Positions 52,353-60,724 of a stretch of DNA of 64,000 nucleotides are shown one piece after another. How positions within the stretch are numbered: the stretch's first letter is position 1; every line of letters starts with the position of its first letter. The DNA is from Bifidobacterium sp. (GTDB taxonomy: Bacteria > Actinomycetota > Actinomycetes > Actinomycetales > Bifidobacteriaceae). The notes below the pieces were generated by a model. That model made no database searches, was not told where the DNA came from, and saw only the letters and a program-made list of their open reading frames with translations. The DNA is taken from NCBI GenBank assembly GCA_022649135.1, contig JALCNP010000012.1, positions 1 to 64,000 of the forward strand, in the 5' to 3' direction. The translations under genes and the position numbers were made by a program.

Positions 52353-53348
52353 CTACTCCTCGCGGATCTCGCCGTCGAAGAGAAGATCGAGCATCTCCTG
52401 GCAGGATATGCCCTCGTCGAGCACATGCCTCATCGCACATGCCAGCGGCGTGGGGACGCCGTAGCGCCTGCCCAGCGCGACCACGGCGTCCGTGGTGGGA
52501 ACGCCCTCGGCCACGCCGTTGCTCGCGCTCCTGGCCTCTTCGAGGCTCATCCCCTTGCCAAGATTGGAGCCGAACGTGTAATTGCGGCTCAACGGCGAGC
52601 CACAGGTCGCGATGAGATCCCCGACTCCGGCCAATCCGGCGAACGTTCTGCCTTGGGCCCCCGCCGCCTGTCCCAATGCGGTGAGTTCGGCAAGCCCACG
52701 GGTCTCGATCATCGCCGCCGTGTTCTCACCGTATCCCGCCCCCCGGGCCATGCCGACGGCGAGGGCCACGACGTTCTTGAGCGAGCCACACATCTCCAGC
52801 CCGATTACATCGGTGCTCACGAAGGCCTTGAAATACCCGGTGGTGCAGGCCTTGGCGACGGTTCGCGCGTTGTCGATGCTTCGGGAGGCCACCACCGTGG
52901 CGGACGGCTCCCGCTGGGCGACCTCCTTGCTGAGGTTGGGTCCCGACACCGCGGCGAAACGCTCCTCGGGCACATCCAGGGCCTCGCAGACGACCTCGTC
53001 CATTCTCTTGCCGGTCGTGCGCTCGATCCCCTTCATCAGGGACACGACGATGGCGTTCGACGGTATCATCCCCCGAAACTCCTCCAGGGCGACCCGCGCG
53101 AATTGCGCGGCTATGGCGACCACGACGATGTCCGCTTGCGACACGGCCTGCGCACGATCCGACACGGCGGTCATGCCGTCGGGCAGCCTCTCCACGCCGG
53201 GAAGGCGGAGGGGGTTGCAATGCCTGTCTCGGATGCTGTCGACGACCTGCTGCTCAACGGCCCACATCGTCACATCGTTACCCGCGTCGGCAAGCACCCG
53301 TCCGAATGTCGTACCCCATGCACCTGCGCCCAAAACCGTTATGTTCAC
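52353..53348 (-). CDS. gpsA: Glycerol-3-phosphate dehydrogenase (NAD(P)+)
   Basis: Reduces dihydroxyacetone phosphate to sn-glycerol-3-phosphate, the backbone for phospholipids. The 331-residue product starts VNITVLGAGAWGTTFGRVLA (Rossmann motif), with SLMKGIERTTGKRMDEVV, VSGPNLSKEVAQREPSA, LKNVVALAVGMARGAGYGEN (catalytic Lys region) and GVGDLIATCGSPLSRNYTFG. GTG 53348 is chosen because the Rossmann strand begins directly after it and GGAG lies 9 nt upstream. It is 50 bp downstream of plsC, which consumes its product. Confidence 0.95.
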   Translation of the reverse strand: MNITVLGAGAWGTTFGRVLADAGNDVTMWAVEQQVVDSIRDRHCNPLRLPGVERLPDGMTAVSDRAQAVSQADIVVVAIAAQFARVALEEFRGMIPSNAIVVSLMKGIERTTGKRMDEVVCEALDVPEERFAAVSGPNLSKEVAQREPSATVVASRSIDNARTVAKACTTGYFKAFVSTDVIGLEMCGSLKNVVALAVGMARGAGYGENTAAMIETRGLAELTALGQAAGAQGRTFAGLAGVGDLIATCGSPLSRNYTFGSNLGKGMSLEEARSASNGVAEGVPTTDAVVALGRRYGVPTPLACAMRHVLDEGISCQEMLDLLFDGEIREE

Positions 53349-53398
53349 TGTCCAAAACTCCTTAGCGCCAAGACGCCCATCGCTGTTTCGCAGACCTG

Positions 53399-54289
53399 CT
53401 AGGCCATGATACGGCTCATCGTGCGATAATCCCAATAGCCGGCGGGTGCCTTCTCGCCCCGGATATGCTCCATGATCGCCGTCATGCGCTCCCGGACCCT
53501 GCGTGTGAGCTCATCGGCGGCCTCGACGGGGGGTTCGGCTCCCCATGAATCAGCATTGCGCAGAAGATCGGAATAATCCAGGCGCGCATCGAAGCACATG
53601 ACGACATTCCTGCGCGGCCATGGCCACCAGTGGTTGATGCTCGCCGCCCCCCAGGTGACCGCGCAGAACAGAGGGACCTGTTTCCCCAGTCGGCGAGAGG
53701 CCTCGAGGGCGATGAAGCCGACGCCGTTCTTCATGCTCATCGGCCATTTCCTGGGATCACGCGTCACCGTTCCCTCCGGCCACACCGTCAGAGGTCTGCC
53801 CTCGGTGAGGATGTTCACGGACTCCTCCTCGATGGCGCGCGCCTTGCCGCTTCTGCGGGGAACAGGCTGCATACCCACCAGACGGAACCATCGTCCCAGA
53901 AGCGGCCAGCTCCCCAGCTCCGCCTTCGCCATATAGCGGGGGCGTCTGCCCATGTGGAACAGGGACATCATGGGGATGAAAACGTCATACATGGTGACAT
54001 GCGTCGCCGCAGTGATGAAGACCCCCCTCTCGGGGATGTTCTCCAGGCCCCACGCGCGAACCCTGCTGTGCGCCCGCATGACGATGGACACGCCCTCGAG
54101 CAGGCGGGCCGTCGCACGGGGGTTCTGGGCGTTGATTTCCGCAGTGTTCTCCTCCCGCCTCCCGGTGGGGAAGTATCGGGTGGGATCGACGAGGTGATGT
54201 TCGGCGTCAAGTCTCGCCACCTGGTCATCTCCCAGTGGGGAGACGGCGGATCGTGGTGAGGGCGTGCCTTTGGATGTCATGACATCCAT
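53399..54289 (-). CDS. 1-acyl-sn-glycerol-3-phosphate acyltransferase family protein
   Basis: PlsC-type acyltransferase, 296 residues, making phosphatidic acid from lysophosphatidate or acting on a related acceptor. ITAATHVTMYDVFIPM holds the HxxxxD catalytic motif, VWPEGTVTRDPRK the substrate motif (FPEGT type), and MQPVPRR the acceptor-site Arg cluster. A 65-residue polar N-terminus precedes the acyltransferase fold. ATG 54289 has GGGG upstream; ATG 54280 is an alternative. It sits between murA and gpsA in an envelope-biogenesis operon. Confidence 0.88.
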   Translation of the reverse strand: MDVMTSKGTPSPRSAVSPLGDDQVARLDAEHHLVDPTRYFPTGRREENTAEINAQNPRATARLLEGVSIVMRAHSRVRAWGLENIPERGVFITAATHVTMYDVFIPMMSLFHMGRRPRYMAKAELGSWPLLGRWFRLVGMQPVPRRSGKARAIEEESVNILTEGRPLTVWPEGTVTRDPRKWPMSMKNGVGFIALEASRRLGKQVPLFCAVTWGAASINHWWPWPRRNVVMCFDARLDYSDLLRNADSWGAEPPVEAADELTRRVRERMTAIMEHIRGEKAPAGYWDYRTMSRIMA

Positions 54290-54400
54290 TGTCGATGCCC
54301 CACCAGACACGAGACCCGGGGGCGTGAACCGGCCGAGGCAGGGCCGGTTGCCGAGGAGAGGGAAGAGCAGACGCGAGACCGGGCCGACGACCGCCGGCAT

Positions 54401-55726
54401 CTACTCGATGGACGCGCCCAGGGCCGTGAGCTTTCCCCGGAAGTCGGCATAGCCGCGATCTATGAGACTGATGCCGTGCACGTCGGACGGCCCGTCGGCG
54501 GTGAGGGCCGCGATGAGGTGGCTGAAGCCCCCGCGCAGATCCGGAACATCGATGTCACGTCCGCTCAGCGGCGTGGGGCCGAAGATAACCGCCGAATGCT
54601 TGTAGTTGCGCTGGCGGAAGCGGCACGGCAGCGAGCCGAGGCATTCCCGGTAAAGCTGAATCGTCGCACCCATCTGCACCAGGGGCTTGGTGAAGCCGAA
54701 ACGATTCTCGTACACGGTCTCATGCACGATGGAAAGCCCATTCGCCTGGGTCAGAGCCACCACCAGGGGCTGCTGCCAGTCGGTCATGAATCCGGGATGC
54801 ACATCGGTCTCTATGGCCACCGGCTTGAGATTCCCGCCCGGATGCCAGAAGCGAATGCCCTTGTCGGTGATGTCGAATTCTCCGCCGATCTTTCGGAAGA
54901 CGTTCAGATAGGTCATCATCTCGGGCTGGCTCGCCCCCTTGACGAAGATGTCCCCATGGGTCGCGAGCGCCGCCGAGGCCCATGACGCGGCCTCGATGCG
55001 GTCGGTAAGGGACGTGTGCGTGTAGCCCTTGAGACTGCCGACGCCCTCGATGCGGAACGTCCTGTCGACGTCGACGGAGATGATCGCGCCCATTTTCTGC
55101 AGCACCGCCACAAGATCCATAATCTCGGGCTCGGTCGCCGCACCCGAAAGCTCGGTCTTCCCCTCGGCGAGCACGGCGGCGAGAAGCGTCTGCTCGGTCG
55201 CCCCCACGGAGGGGTAGGGAAGGTGGATCTTCGCCCCGTGCAGACCGTTGGGAGCCGTGATGTGGATGCCGTCCTTGTGTTCCTTGTCGACATTCGCGCC
55301 GAGCTTGCGCAGGGTCTCCAAATGGAAGTCGATCGGCCGGCCGCCGATGTTGCATCCGCCGAGCGCGGGGATGAAAGCCTCACCCAGACGATGAAGCAGA
55401 GGGCCGGAGAACAGAATGGGTATGCGCGAGGAGCCGGAGAGCGTGTCCACGTCGGCCACGTCGGCCAGCTGGACATGCGTGGCGTCGATGGTGACGATTC
55501 CCTTGCTGCCGTCGACGTCGACATTCACGCCGTGCAGGCGAAGCAGATCCGAGACCACATGCACGTCACGGATCTCGGGGACGTTTTTGAGGATGGAGAC
55601 ATCGGGAGCCAGCAGCGCCGCGACCATGGCCTTGCTTACGAAATTCTTCGCCCCTCGCACCTTGATGGTTCCGGTAAGGGGTCTGCCTCCCACGACATGC
55701 AAGACATCATTCGTATCCTCAGCCAC
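54401..55726 (-). CDS. murA: UDP-N-acetylglucosamine 1-carboxyvinyltransferase
   Basis: Transfers enolpyruvate from PEP to UDP-GlcNAc, the first committed step of peptidoglycan synthesis. The 441-residue product starts DVLHVVGGRPLTGTIKVRGAKNFVSKAM (conserved Lys-Asn). GGCNIGGRPIDFH carries the catalytic Cys, so fosfomycin sensitivity is expected. DRIEAASWASAALATHG and RGGFSHLIAALTADG complete the two-lobe fold. GTG 55726 is preceded by AGAGG 6 nt upstream; the longer track ORF begins in the wrong place. It leads the murA-plsC-gpsA-ddl set. Confidence 0.95.
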   Translation of the reverse strand: MAEDTNDVLHVVGGRPLTGTIKVRGAKNFVSKAMVAALLAPDVSILKNVPEIRDVHVVSDLLRLHGVNVDVDGSKGIVTIDATHVQLADVADVDTLSGSSRIPILFSGPLLHRLGEAFIPALGGCNIGGRPIDFHLETLRKLGANVDKEHKDGIHITAPNGLHGAKIHLPYPSVGATEQTLLAAVLAEGKTELSGAATEPEIMDLVAVLQKMGAIISVDVDRTFRIEGVGSLKGYTHTSLTDRIEAASWASAALATHGDIFVKGASQPEMMTYLNVFRKIGGEFDITDKGIRFWHPGGNLKPVAIETDVHPGFMTDWQQPLVVALTQANGLSIVHETVYENRFGFTKPLVQMGATIQLYRECLGSLPCRFRQRNYKHSAVIFGPTPLSGRDIDVPDLRGGFSHLIAALTADGPSDVHGISLIDRGYADFRGKLTALGASIE

Positions 55727-55942
55727 AATCAACCTCTTTCGTCTCTTCGCAATCGTGCATGCGACCGATCCGCTCCTCATGAGGGCATCGTTCACATGCG
55801 TCAGACCCCAGTCTGCCACACGGGATGTGGTCAACTGGTGAAATGCGCCCGCAGCCAAACGATTCGTCGACCCGATCCGTCACCACGAAGGCCGGGGCGG
55901 CGGCACGGCACGGAGACGAAGTCATGGCGCCCATGCCCGCGT

Positions 55943-57073
55943 CTACGGCCGCGGATGCATATGAGCCCTGATCTCCCCGGCAAGCCCGGGGTTCCACATG
56001 GCCCCGGTCGCGCTCATCACCGCATGGGCTCCCTCGCGGCGATATGCATCGAAGTCGTCAGGGCCGGTTACACCACCGATTCCGATGATGTCGAAATCAA
56101 GCTCGCAGCGCCTGCGGATCGCGGCGAGACGACGGACCATCTTCAGCCCCGCGCCTCGGATGGCGTGCCCGCATACGCCGCTGCGTTCCCTTCCGCTGCC
56201 GGGAAGCGCCTGTCTTCCCCGATCGTCGACAAGTCTGGCGGAAATGGTGTTGATGGCCGAAAACGCCTGGACCGTTCCCCTGCCCGCGGTTTCGCGGACC
56301 ATGGTCTCCAGCGCGTCGTCGCTGTCGAGATAGGCGAGCTTGATGATCAGGGGACGGTCCCCGATCTCGTTCTTCACGGCCTCGCAGATCGCTGCCACAA
56401 GATGGGGATCATGGCACAGCAGCCTGTTGCGGCCCTCGTTGGGGCAGCTGGTGTTCATCTCCATGAGCCCGGCCCCGGTTTCGACTATGAGACGGGCGGT
56501 ACGCACATGGTCGTCCACATAGTCCCGCGTGTCCATGCCCTCCACCCGAGACCCTTGGAAACTGGGAATCAGCAGATGCCCCGGACCGGCCGCATGAATC
56601 GCGCGGCGCATATCGGGCTGCCACTGATCGGGATCACGCGAGGGGACCCCGAAGGAGTTCGAAATCGACAGGGGCCGCTCGTAATGCCTGTCCGCCAGCA
56701 CGCTCTCGCCTCTTTCCGCGACGGCGGGATCCAGAAGCCCGTCCGAAGACCGCGGGTGCACGGCAAGCACATTGGGGAACGGGTTGCACGCCCAGGCACG
56801 GGATCGCACGGTTTTGTACACCGCCAGGTCGAAGCCCATCGCGAAGGCCGCGGTGGTGAACCGCGAATTCAGCAGAGGACCCGCCGGAATCCCGAAAACC
56901 CCGTCCACCGGGAACCCGAGGAAACGCTCCCCTCCGCAGGTCTCGTCCTTCCGGACGTCTGCCTCTTCGGGAGCGTGGACACGATGCAATGCATCGGCAA
57001 AGGCGCCGAACGGGCCGCGCTCGTAATTCTCCTCGTAGCTGCGATTGACGTCATACCACAAATCGCCGTCCAC
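55943..57073 (-). CDS. Dihydroorotate dehydrogenase-family flavoprotein
   Basis: A 376-residue FMN-binding TIM-barrel protein. VFGIPAGPLLNSRFTTAAFAMGFDLAVYKTVRS and ISNSFGVPSRDP form the N-terminal FMN region, LMEMNTSCPNEGRN is the DHODH/tRNA-dihydrouridine-like active-site signature with Cys, and PLIIKLAYLDSDD, FSAINTISA and DIIGIGGVTGPDDFDAYRREGAHAVMSATG complete the barrel. It has an unusual 45-residue N-terminal extension and no pyrK partner nearby. It may be a class I/II-type enzyme or a paralogue acting on another pyrimidine. It starts 15 bp after the Lrp-like gene on the same strand. Confidence 0.82.
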   Translation of the reverse strand: MDGDLWYDVNRSYEENYERGPFGAFADALHRVHAPEEADVRKDETCGGERFLGFPVDGVFGIPAGPLLNSRFTTAAFAMGFDLAVYKTVRSRAWACNPFPNVLAVHPRSSDGLLDPAVAERGESVLADRHYERPLSISNSFGVPSRDPDQWQPDMRRAIHAAGPGHLLIPSFQGSRVEGMDTRDYVDDHVRTARLIVETGAGLMEMNTSCPNEGRNRLLCHDPHLVAAICEAVKNEIGDRPLIIKLAYLDSDDALETMVRETAGRGTVQAFSAINTISARLVDDRGRQALPGSGRERSGVCGHAIRGAGLKMVRRLAAIRRRCELDFDIIGIGGVTGPDDFDAYRREGAHAVMSATGAMWNPGLAGEIRAHMHPRP

Positions 57074-57087
57074 TGCCGCAGCCCCCG

Positions 57088-57366
57088 TCAGTCCACGCCC
57101 AGATCGAAGGCGGCGGCATCGTCCTTCGCGGAATACTGACGGAACGCCATCAGTGTCTGTGTCGCGCTGACGCCATCGACCTTGGCGATCCCGTCGGGAA
57201 TGATTCGCGCAAGATCGTCGAAATCCGGTGTCGACACGATGGCGACGAGATCGACGTCGCCCGCGACCGAATACACGTCCCGCACCCCCTCAAGCTCCAC
57301 AATCGCCTGAGCCGCCTGCGATATCCTGTCGGATTGGACTGTTATCAACACCACTGCGTCAGCCAT
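57088..57366 (-). CDS. Stand-alone Lrp/AsnC ligand-binding (RAM) domain protein
   Basis: A 92-residue protein with only the C-terminal sensor domain of Lrp/AsnC regulators: VVLITVQSDRISQAAQAIVELEGVRDVYSVAGDVDLVAIV is the first half, and the second half ends SATQTLMAFRQYSAKDD. It lacks a helix-turn-helix, so it cannot bind DNA itself. Such proteins form rings that may bind amino acids. AAAGAG lies 6 nt before ATG 57366. It lies between leuD (upstream on the strand, 48 bp away) and the dihydroorotate dehydrogenase-like gene. Confidence 0.86.
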   Translation of the reverse strand: MADAVVLITVQSDRISQAAQAIVELEGVRDVYSVAGDVDLVAIVSTPDFDDLARIIPDGIAKVDGVSATQTLMAFRQYSAKDDAAAFDLGVD

Positions 57367-57414
57367 GATATGCTCTTTCACTCGCGTTCATCAACGAGGC
57401 CCATTATATGTTGC

Positions 57415-58131
57415 TCAGGCCCCCTGCGCATCCGTATGACCGTTCATCCCGGCCCTTTCGCTCAGAGGCCCCTCCCAGGCGTCCTCCTGCGGCTCCCGCG
57501 CCGACACGATCGCTCTTTCCGGAAGATGCCTGGCCGGGATCGTCGTGGGCTTGAACGGGAAACGCCTCGCGCGCACGCGTTCGTATGCGGCGATGTCGTC
57601 CTCGTGCCGCAGGGTCAGATCGATGTCGTCGAAGCCGTTCATCAGACGCCATCGCGTGTAGTCGTTGACCTCGAACGGCAAGGTCACCTCCGCGCATGTG
57701 ACGGTGCGCGTGTTGAGGTCGACGGTGAGGGACCGGCCGGGCTCCTCGTCAAGCAGCTTCCACAGCAGCTCGACGCTTTCCTGCGGCATGATGGCCGCCA
57801 GCACACCGTTCTTCGCGGTGTTTCCATAGAAGATATCCGCGAAGCGCGCGGAGATGATCACGCGGAAGCCGTAGTCGTGCAAGGCCCACACCGCGTGCTC
57901 CCTCGAGGAGCCGATACCGAAATCCGGCCCGGCCACAAGCACACGGCCGTCGGCGTATGCGGGTTTGTTCAGGACGAAACCGGGGTCGCGCCGCCACGCG
58001 TAGAACAACGCGTCCTCAAAGCCGCTTTTGGTCACCCTCTTGAGAAAAACCGCGGGAATGATCTGATCGGTGTCGACGTTCGAGCGTCTCAGGGGAACGC
58101 CCACCCCCGTCACGACAGTGAGTTTTTCCAT
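57415..58131 (-). CDS. leuD: 3-isopropylmalate dehydratase small subunit
   Basis: Partner of LeuC in isomerising 2-isopropylmalate to 3-isopropylmalate in leucine synthesis. The 238-residue product has [49 protein letters not shown] (the aconitase swivel signature) and [17 protein letters not shown] polar C-terminal tail of about 25 residues exceeds the family norm. ATG 58131 has AAGGA 9 nt upstream; another in-frame ATG lies two codons earlier. It follows leuC by 147 bp. Confidence 0.95.
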   Translation of the reverse strand: MEKLTVVTGVGVPLRRSNVDTDQIIPAVFLKRVTKSGFEDALFYAWRRDPGFVLNKPAYADGRVLVAGPDFGIGSSREHAVWALHDYGFRVIISARFADIFYGNTAKNGVLAAIMPQESVELLWKLLDEEPGRSLTVDLNTRTVTCAEVTLPFEVNDYTRWRLMNGFDDIDLTLRHEDDIAAYERVRARRFPFKPTTIPARHLPERAIVSAREPQEDAWEGPLSERAGMNGHTDAQGA

Positions 58132-58278
58132 ATGCATCCATCCTTCGTCGTTGATTCGTATGTGTCTTGTCCGCGCCACGGCCACGAGCCGGATATCCGG
58201 TCCCGCCCATCCGCGGTCGTCGATGGCCGGATCGGGTGCGGCCAGGGCCCCGAGGGCCGATCCTCGAGGCGCCGTCCG

Positions 58279-59682
58279 CTACAGATCGGCCGGGCTGGAT
58301 ATGGTTCCGCGCACGGCCGTCGCCGCGGCGACCAGAGGCGAGGCCAGATGGGTGCGCGAGCCCTTTCCCTGACGGCCTTCGAAATTCCTGTTCGAGGTGG
58401 ACACCGAACGCTCCCGGGCCATCATCTTGTCCGGGTTCATTCCCAGGCACATCGAGCATCCCGCGTTGCGCCACTGCGCGCCGAAGTCCTCGAAGATCCT
58501 GTCGAGTCCCTCCTTCTCGGCCTGCAGACGGACACGGGAGGAGGCCGGAACGACCAGGACGCGATGGATCGATTCCGCCTTGTGGCGCCCCTTCATCACC
58601 GATGCCGCGGCACGCAGATCCTCTATGCGGCCATTCGTGCAGGAGCCGATGAACACCGTGTCGACGGGGATGTCCCGGATGGGCATTCCCGGCGTCAGAC
58701 CCATGTATTCAATGGCCGATGCGGCTGCCGCCCTTGCGGAGGAGTCGGCGATCCTTTCGGGCACCGGAACGTCGGCGGTGATGGGGAGCCCCTGTCCGGG
58801 GTTGGTGCCCCACGTCACGAACGGGGCCAGCTTCGAGGCGTCGATGGTCACCTCCCGGTCGAACACGGCGTCGTCATCGGTGCGCAGCGTCCTCCAGTAT
58901 GCGAGCGCCTGGTTCCACATCTCCCCGGTCGGGGCGTGCGGCCTGCCCTGAAGATAGTCGAAGGTCGTCTCGTCGGGGGCGATCATCCCGGCCCGGGCGC
59001 CGGCCTCGATCGACATGTTGCATATGGTCATCCGCGCTTCCATGGAGAGTTTTCTGATGGCCTCGCCCCGATACTCGATGACGTGGCCCTGCCCGCCGCC
59101 GGTTCCGATGGTCGCGATAATCGCCAGAATGATGTCCTTTGCCTCCACTCCGGGGGCCAATTCGCCTGTGACGTTGACGGCCATGGTTTTGAATGGCTTC
59201 AGCGAGAGCGTCTGCGTGGCCATGACATGCTCGACCTCCGAGGTCCCGATGCCGAAGGCGAGGGCGCCGAACGCCCCGTGGGTCGATGTGTGGGAGTCCC
59301 CGCACACGATGGTCATGCCGGGCTGGGTGAGGCCGAGAATCGGGGCGAAGGCGTGAACGATTCCCTGGTCGGCGTCCCCGAGGCCATGCAGGCGAACCCC
59401 GAACTCGCGGCAGTTTCTCTCGAGGGTGCTCAGCTGGAGCGCCGACGTGCGGTCCGGATTCGGCCGGTCGATGTCGACCGTTGGCGTATTGTGATCCTCG
59501 GTGGCGATGAGCAGTTCGGTGTGCCTCGGTCTGCGTCCCGCGAGACGCAGACCCTCGAACGCCTGGGGGCTTGTCACCTCATGCATGAGCATGAGATCGA
59601 TGTAGATGAGGTCCGGGGCGTCATCATGGCCCTGCGACACAAGATGATCCGCCCAGACCTTTTCGGCAAGCGTCGTTCCCAT
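58279..59682 (-). CDS. leuC: 3-isopropylmalate dehydratase large subunit
   Basis: Iron-sulfur hydro-lyase subunit of isopropylmalate isomerase. The 467-residue product has [49 protein letters not shown] (active-site His), [16 protein letters not shown] (first cluster Cys) and [14 protein letters not shown] (other two Cys). Start ATG 59682 has AAGGAGAG upstream. A divergent IclR-family gene faces it across 144 bp, the arrangement in Actinobacteria where NdgR/LtbR controls leuCD. Confidence 0.96.
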   Translation of the reverse strand: MGTTLAEKVWADHLVSQGHDDAPDLIYIDLMLMHEVTSPQAFEGLRLAGRRPRHTELLIATEDHNTPTVDIDRPNPDRTSALQLSTLERNCREFGVRLHGLGDADQGIVHAFAPILGLTQPGMTIVCGDSHTSTHGAFGALAFGIGTSEVEHVMATQTLSLKPFKTMAVNVTGELAPGVEAKDIILAIIATIGTGGGQGHVIEYRGEAIRKLSMEARMTICNMSIEAGARAGMIAPDETTFDYLQGRPHAPTGEMWNQALAYWRTLRTDDDAVFDREVTIDASKLAPFVTWGTNPGQGLPITADVPVPERIADSSARAAAASAIEYMGLTPGMPIRDIPVDTVFIGSCTNGRIEDLRAAASVMKGRHKAESIHRVLVVPASSRVRLQAEKEGLDRIFEDFGAQWRNAGCSMCLGMNPDKMMARERSVSTSNRNFEGRQGKGSRTHLASPLVAAATAVRGTISSPADL

Positions 59683-59791
59683 AGTCTCTCCTTGGCTTTA
59701 TTCCGCGGTTTTCGCGCTCCACAGCGCCGGTTCTGCACATATGCGCGGGTTCATACAACCGAGTATGGGTGCTTACGGCTTGCGCGGACTT

Positions 59792-59829
59792 TTGCGTTTC
59801 GAAATGTGAGATGCCATAATCCGATTATG
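59792..59829 (+). promoter_or_regulatory. Leaderless promoter of the IclR gene with palindrome at the start codon
   Basis: TTGCGT (59792-59797) and CATAAT (59815-59820) are 17 bp apart, and ATG 59827 begins 6 nt after the -10, so transcription should start at or next to the start codon. ATAATC-C-GATTAT (59816-59828) is a perfect palindrome over the -10 and start codon. No ribosome site exists. Confidence 0.65.
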
Positions 59830-60654
59830 ACCTCTCCACACCAATGCCCCGGCACACCTCCCGCACACTTCGACAACACCACCCTCGCGACCGAGTATTC
59901 GGCCGTCACCGTCGGCGCGACAGACGACGGCGAGATTCACTCGGGAGTCGGAGTGCTTGACAAAACCGTCAAGATCCTGGATGCGCTGGAGTCCGGTCCG
60001 TCGACGCTGGGTCAGCTCGTCGCGGCCACCGGATTGGCCAGACCGACGGCCCACAGACTCGCCATCGCCTTGGAACGTCACCGATTCGTGCTGCGCGACC
60101 AGCACGGCCGCTTCGTGCTCGGCTCGCGGTTTGCCGAGCTTGCGGCCGCCGCGGGCGAGGATCGTCTGCTGACCGCGGCAGGGCCGATTCTGCAGACCCT
60201 GCTGGACAGGACCGGCGAATCGGCTCAGATATATCGCCGACAGGGGGATCAACGCGTGTGCATCGCGGCCGTGGAAAGGGCCAGCGGTCTGCGGGATTCG
60301 ATTCCGGTGGGGGCCATGCTGTCGATGGAGGCGGGTTCGGCCGCGCAGATCCTTATCGCATGGGAGGATCCGGAGCGTCTGCACCAGGGTCTGCGGCACG
60401 CCCGCTTTACCTCCGCGCAGCTCGCGATGGTTCGCAGACGGGGCTGGTCTGAATCGGTGAACGAGCGCGAGGAGGGGGTGTGCTCGATATCGGCGCCGAT
60501 ACGGAACGCTTCCAATCAGGTGATAGCCGCGATCTCCATCTCGGGGCCCTCAGGCCGAATGGGGAGCGCACCGGGACGTCGATACGCACCTCTCGTCATG
60601 GGCGCGGGAAAATACCTCACCGAGGCCCTGATCAAGGCCAGCGCGGGAAGGTAG
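59827..60654 (+). CDS. IclR-family regulator of leuCD (NdgR/LtbR type)
   Basis: A 275-residue regulator with an N-terminal winged helix (GVGVLDKTVKILDALESGPSTLGQLVAATGLARPTAHRLAIALERH) and a C-terminal IclR effector domain (GPILQTLLDRTGESAQIYRRQGDQRVCIAAVERASGLRD, then EGVCSISAPIRNASNQVIAAISISGP). Residues 1-40 are an extra polar tail. Position divergent to leuC and the family mark it as an orthologue of NdgR/LtbR, which represses leuCD in Streptomyces and Corynebacterium. Leaderless translation is likely. The 1106-residue track ORF is a read-through of antisense leuC/leuD into this frame. Confidence 0.9.
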   Translation: MTSPHQCPGTPPAHFDNTTLATEYSAVTVGATDDGEIHSGVGVLDKTVKILDALESGPSTLGQLVAATGLARPTAHRLAIALERHRFVLRDQHGRFVLGSRFAELAAAAGEDRLLTAAGPILQTLLDRTGESAQIYRRQGDQRVCIAAVERASGLRDSIPVGAMLSMEAGSAAQILIAWEDPERLHQGLRHARFTSAQLAMVRRRGWSESVNEREEGVCSISAPIRNASNQVIAAISISGPSGRMGSAPGRRYAPLVMGAGKYLTEALIKASAGR

Positions 60655-60659
60655 GGGGA

Positions 60660-60685
60660 CGGGTCCCCGGGGCGCCGGGGACCCG
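60660..60685. terminator. GC-rich hairpin between convergent iclR and phosphoesterase genes
   Basis: CGGGTCCCCGG pairs with CCGGGGACCCG (11 bp) around a 4-nt loop, 5 bp after the IclR stop. It can terminate both directions. Confidence 0.75.
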
Positions 60686-60724
60686 GGAAACGGGGACGAC
60701 CAGGAGGCTCGTGCAGCGTCGCCG

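Noticed and set aside
55016-57139. 707-residue plus-strand ORF opposite murA and the DHODH-like gene
   Set aside because: Antisense to two well-supported genes with clear motifs.
57334-60654. 1106-residue plus-strand ORF
   Set aside because: It is antisense to leuC and leuD for most of its length and only the last 275 codons, from ATG 59827, encode the IclR regulator. The rest is Arg/Gly/His-rich shadow sequence typical of GC-rich DNA.
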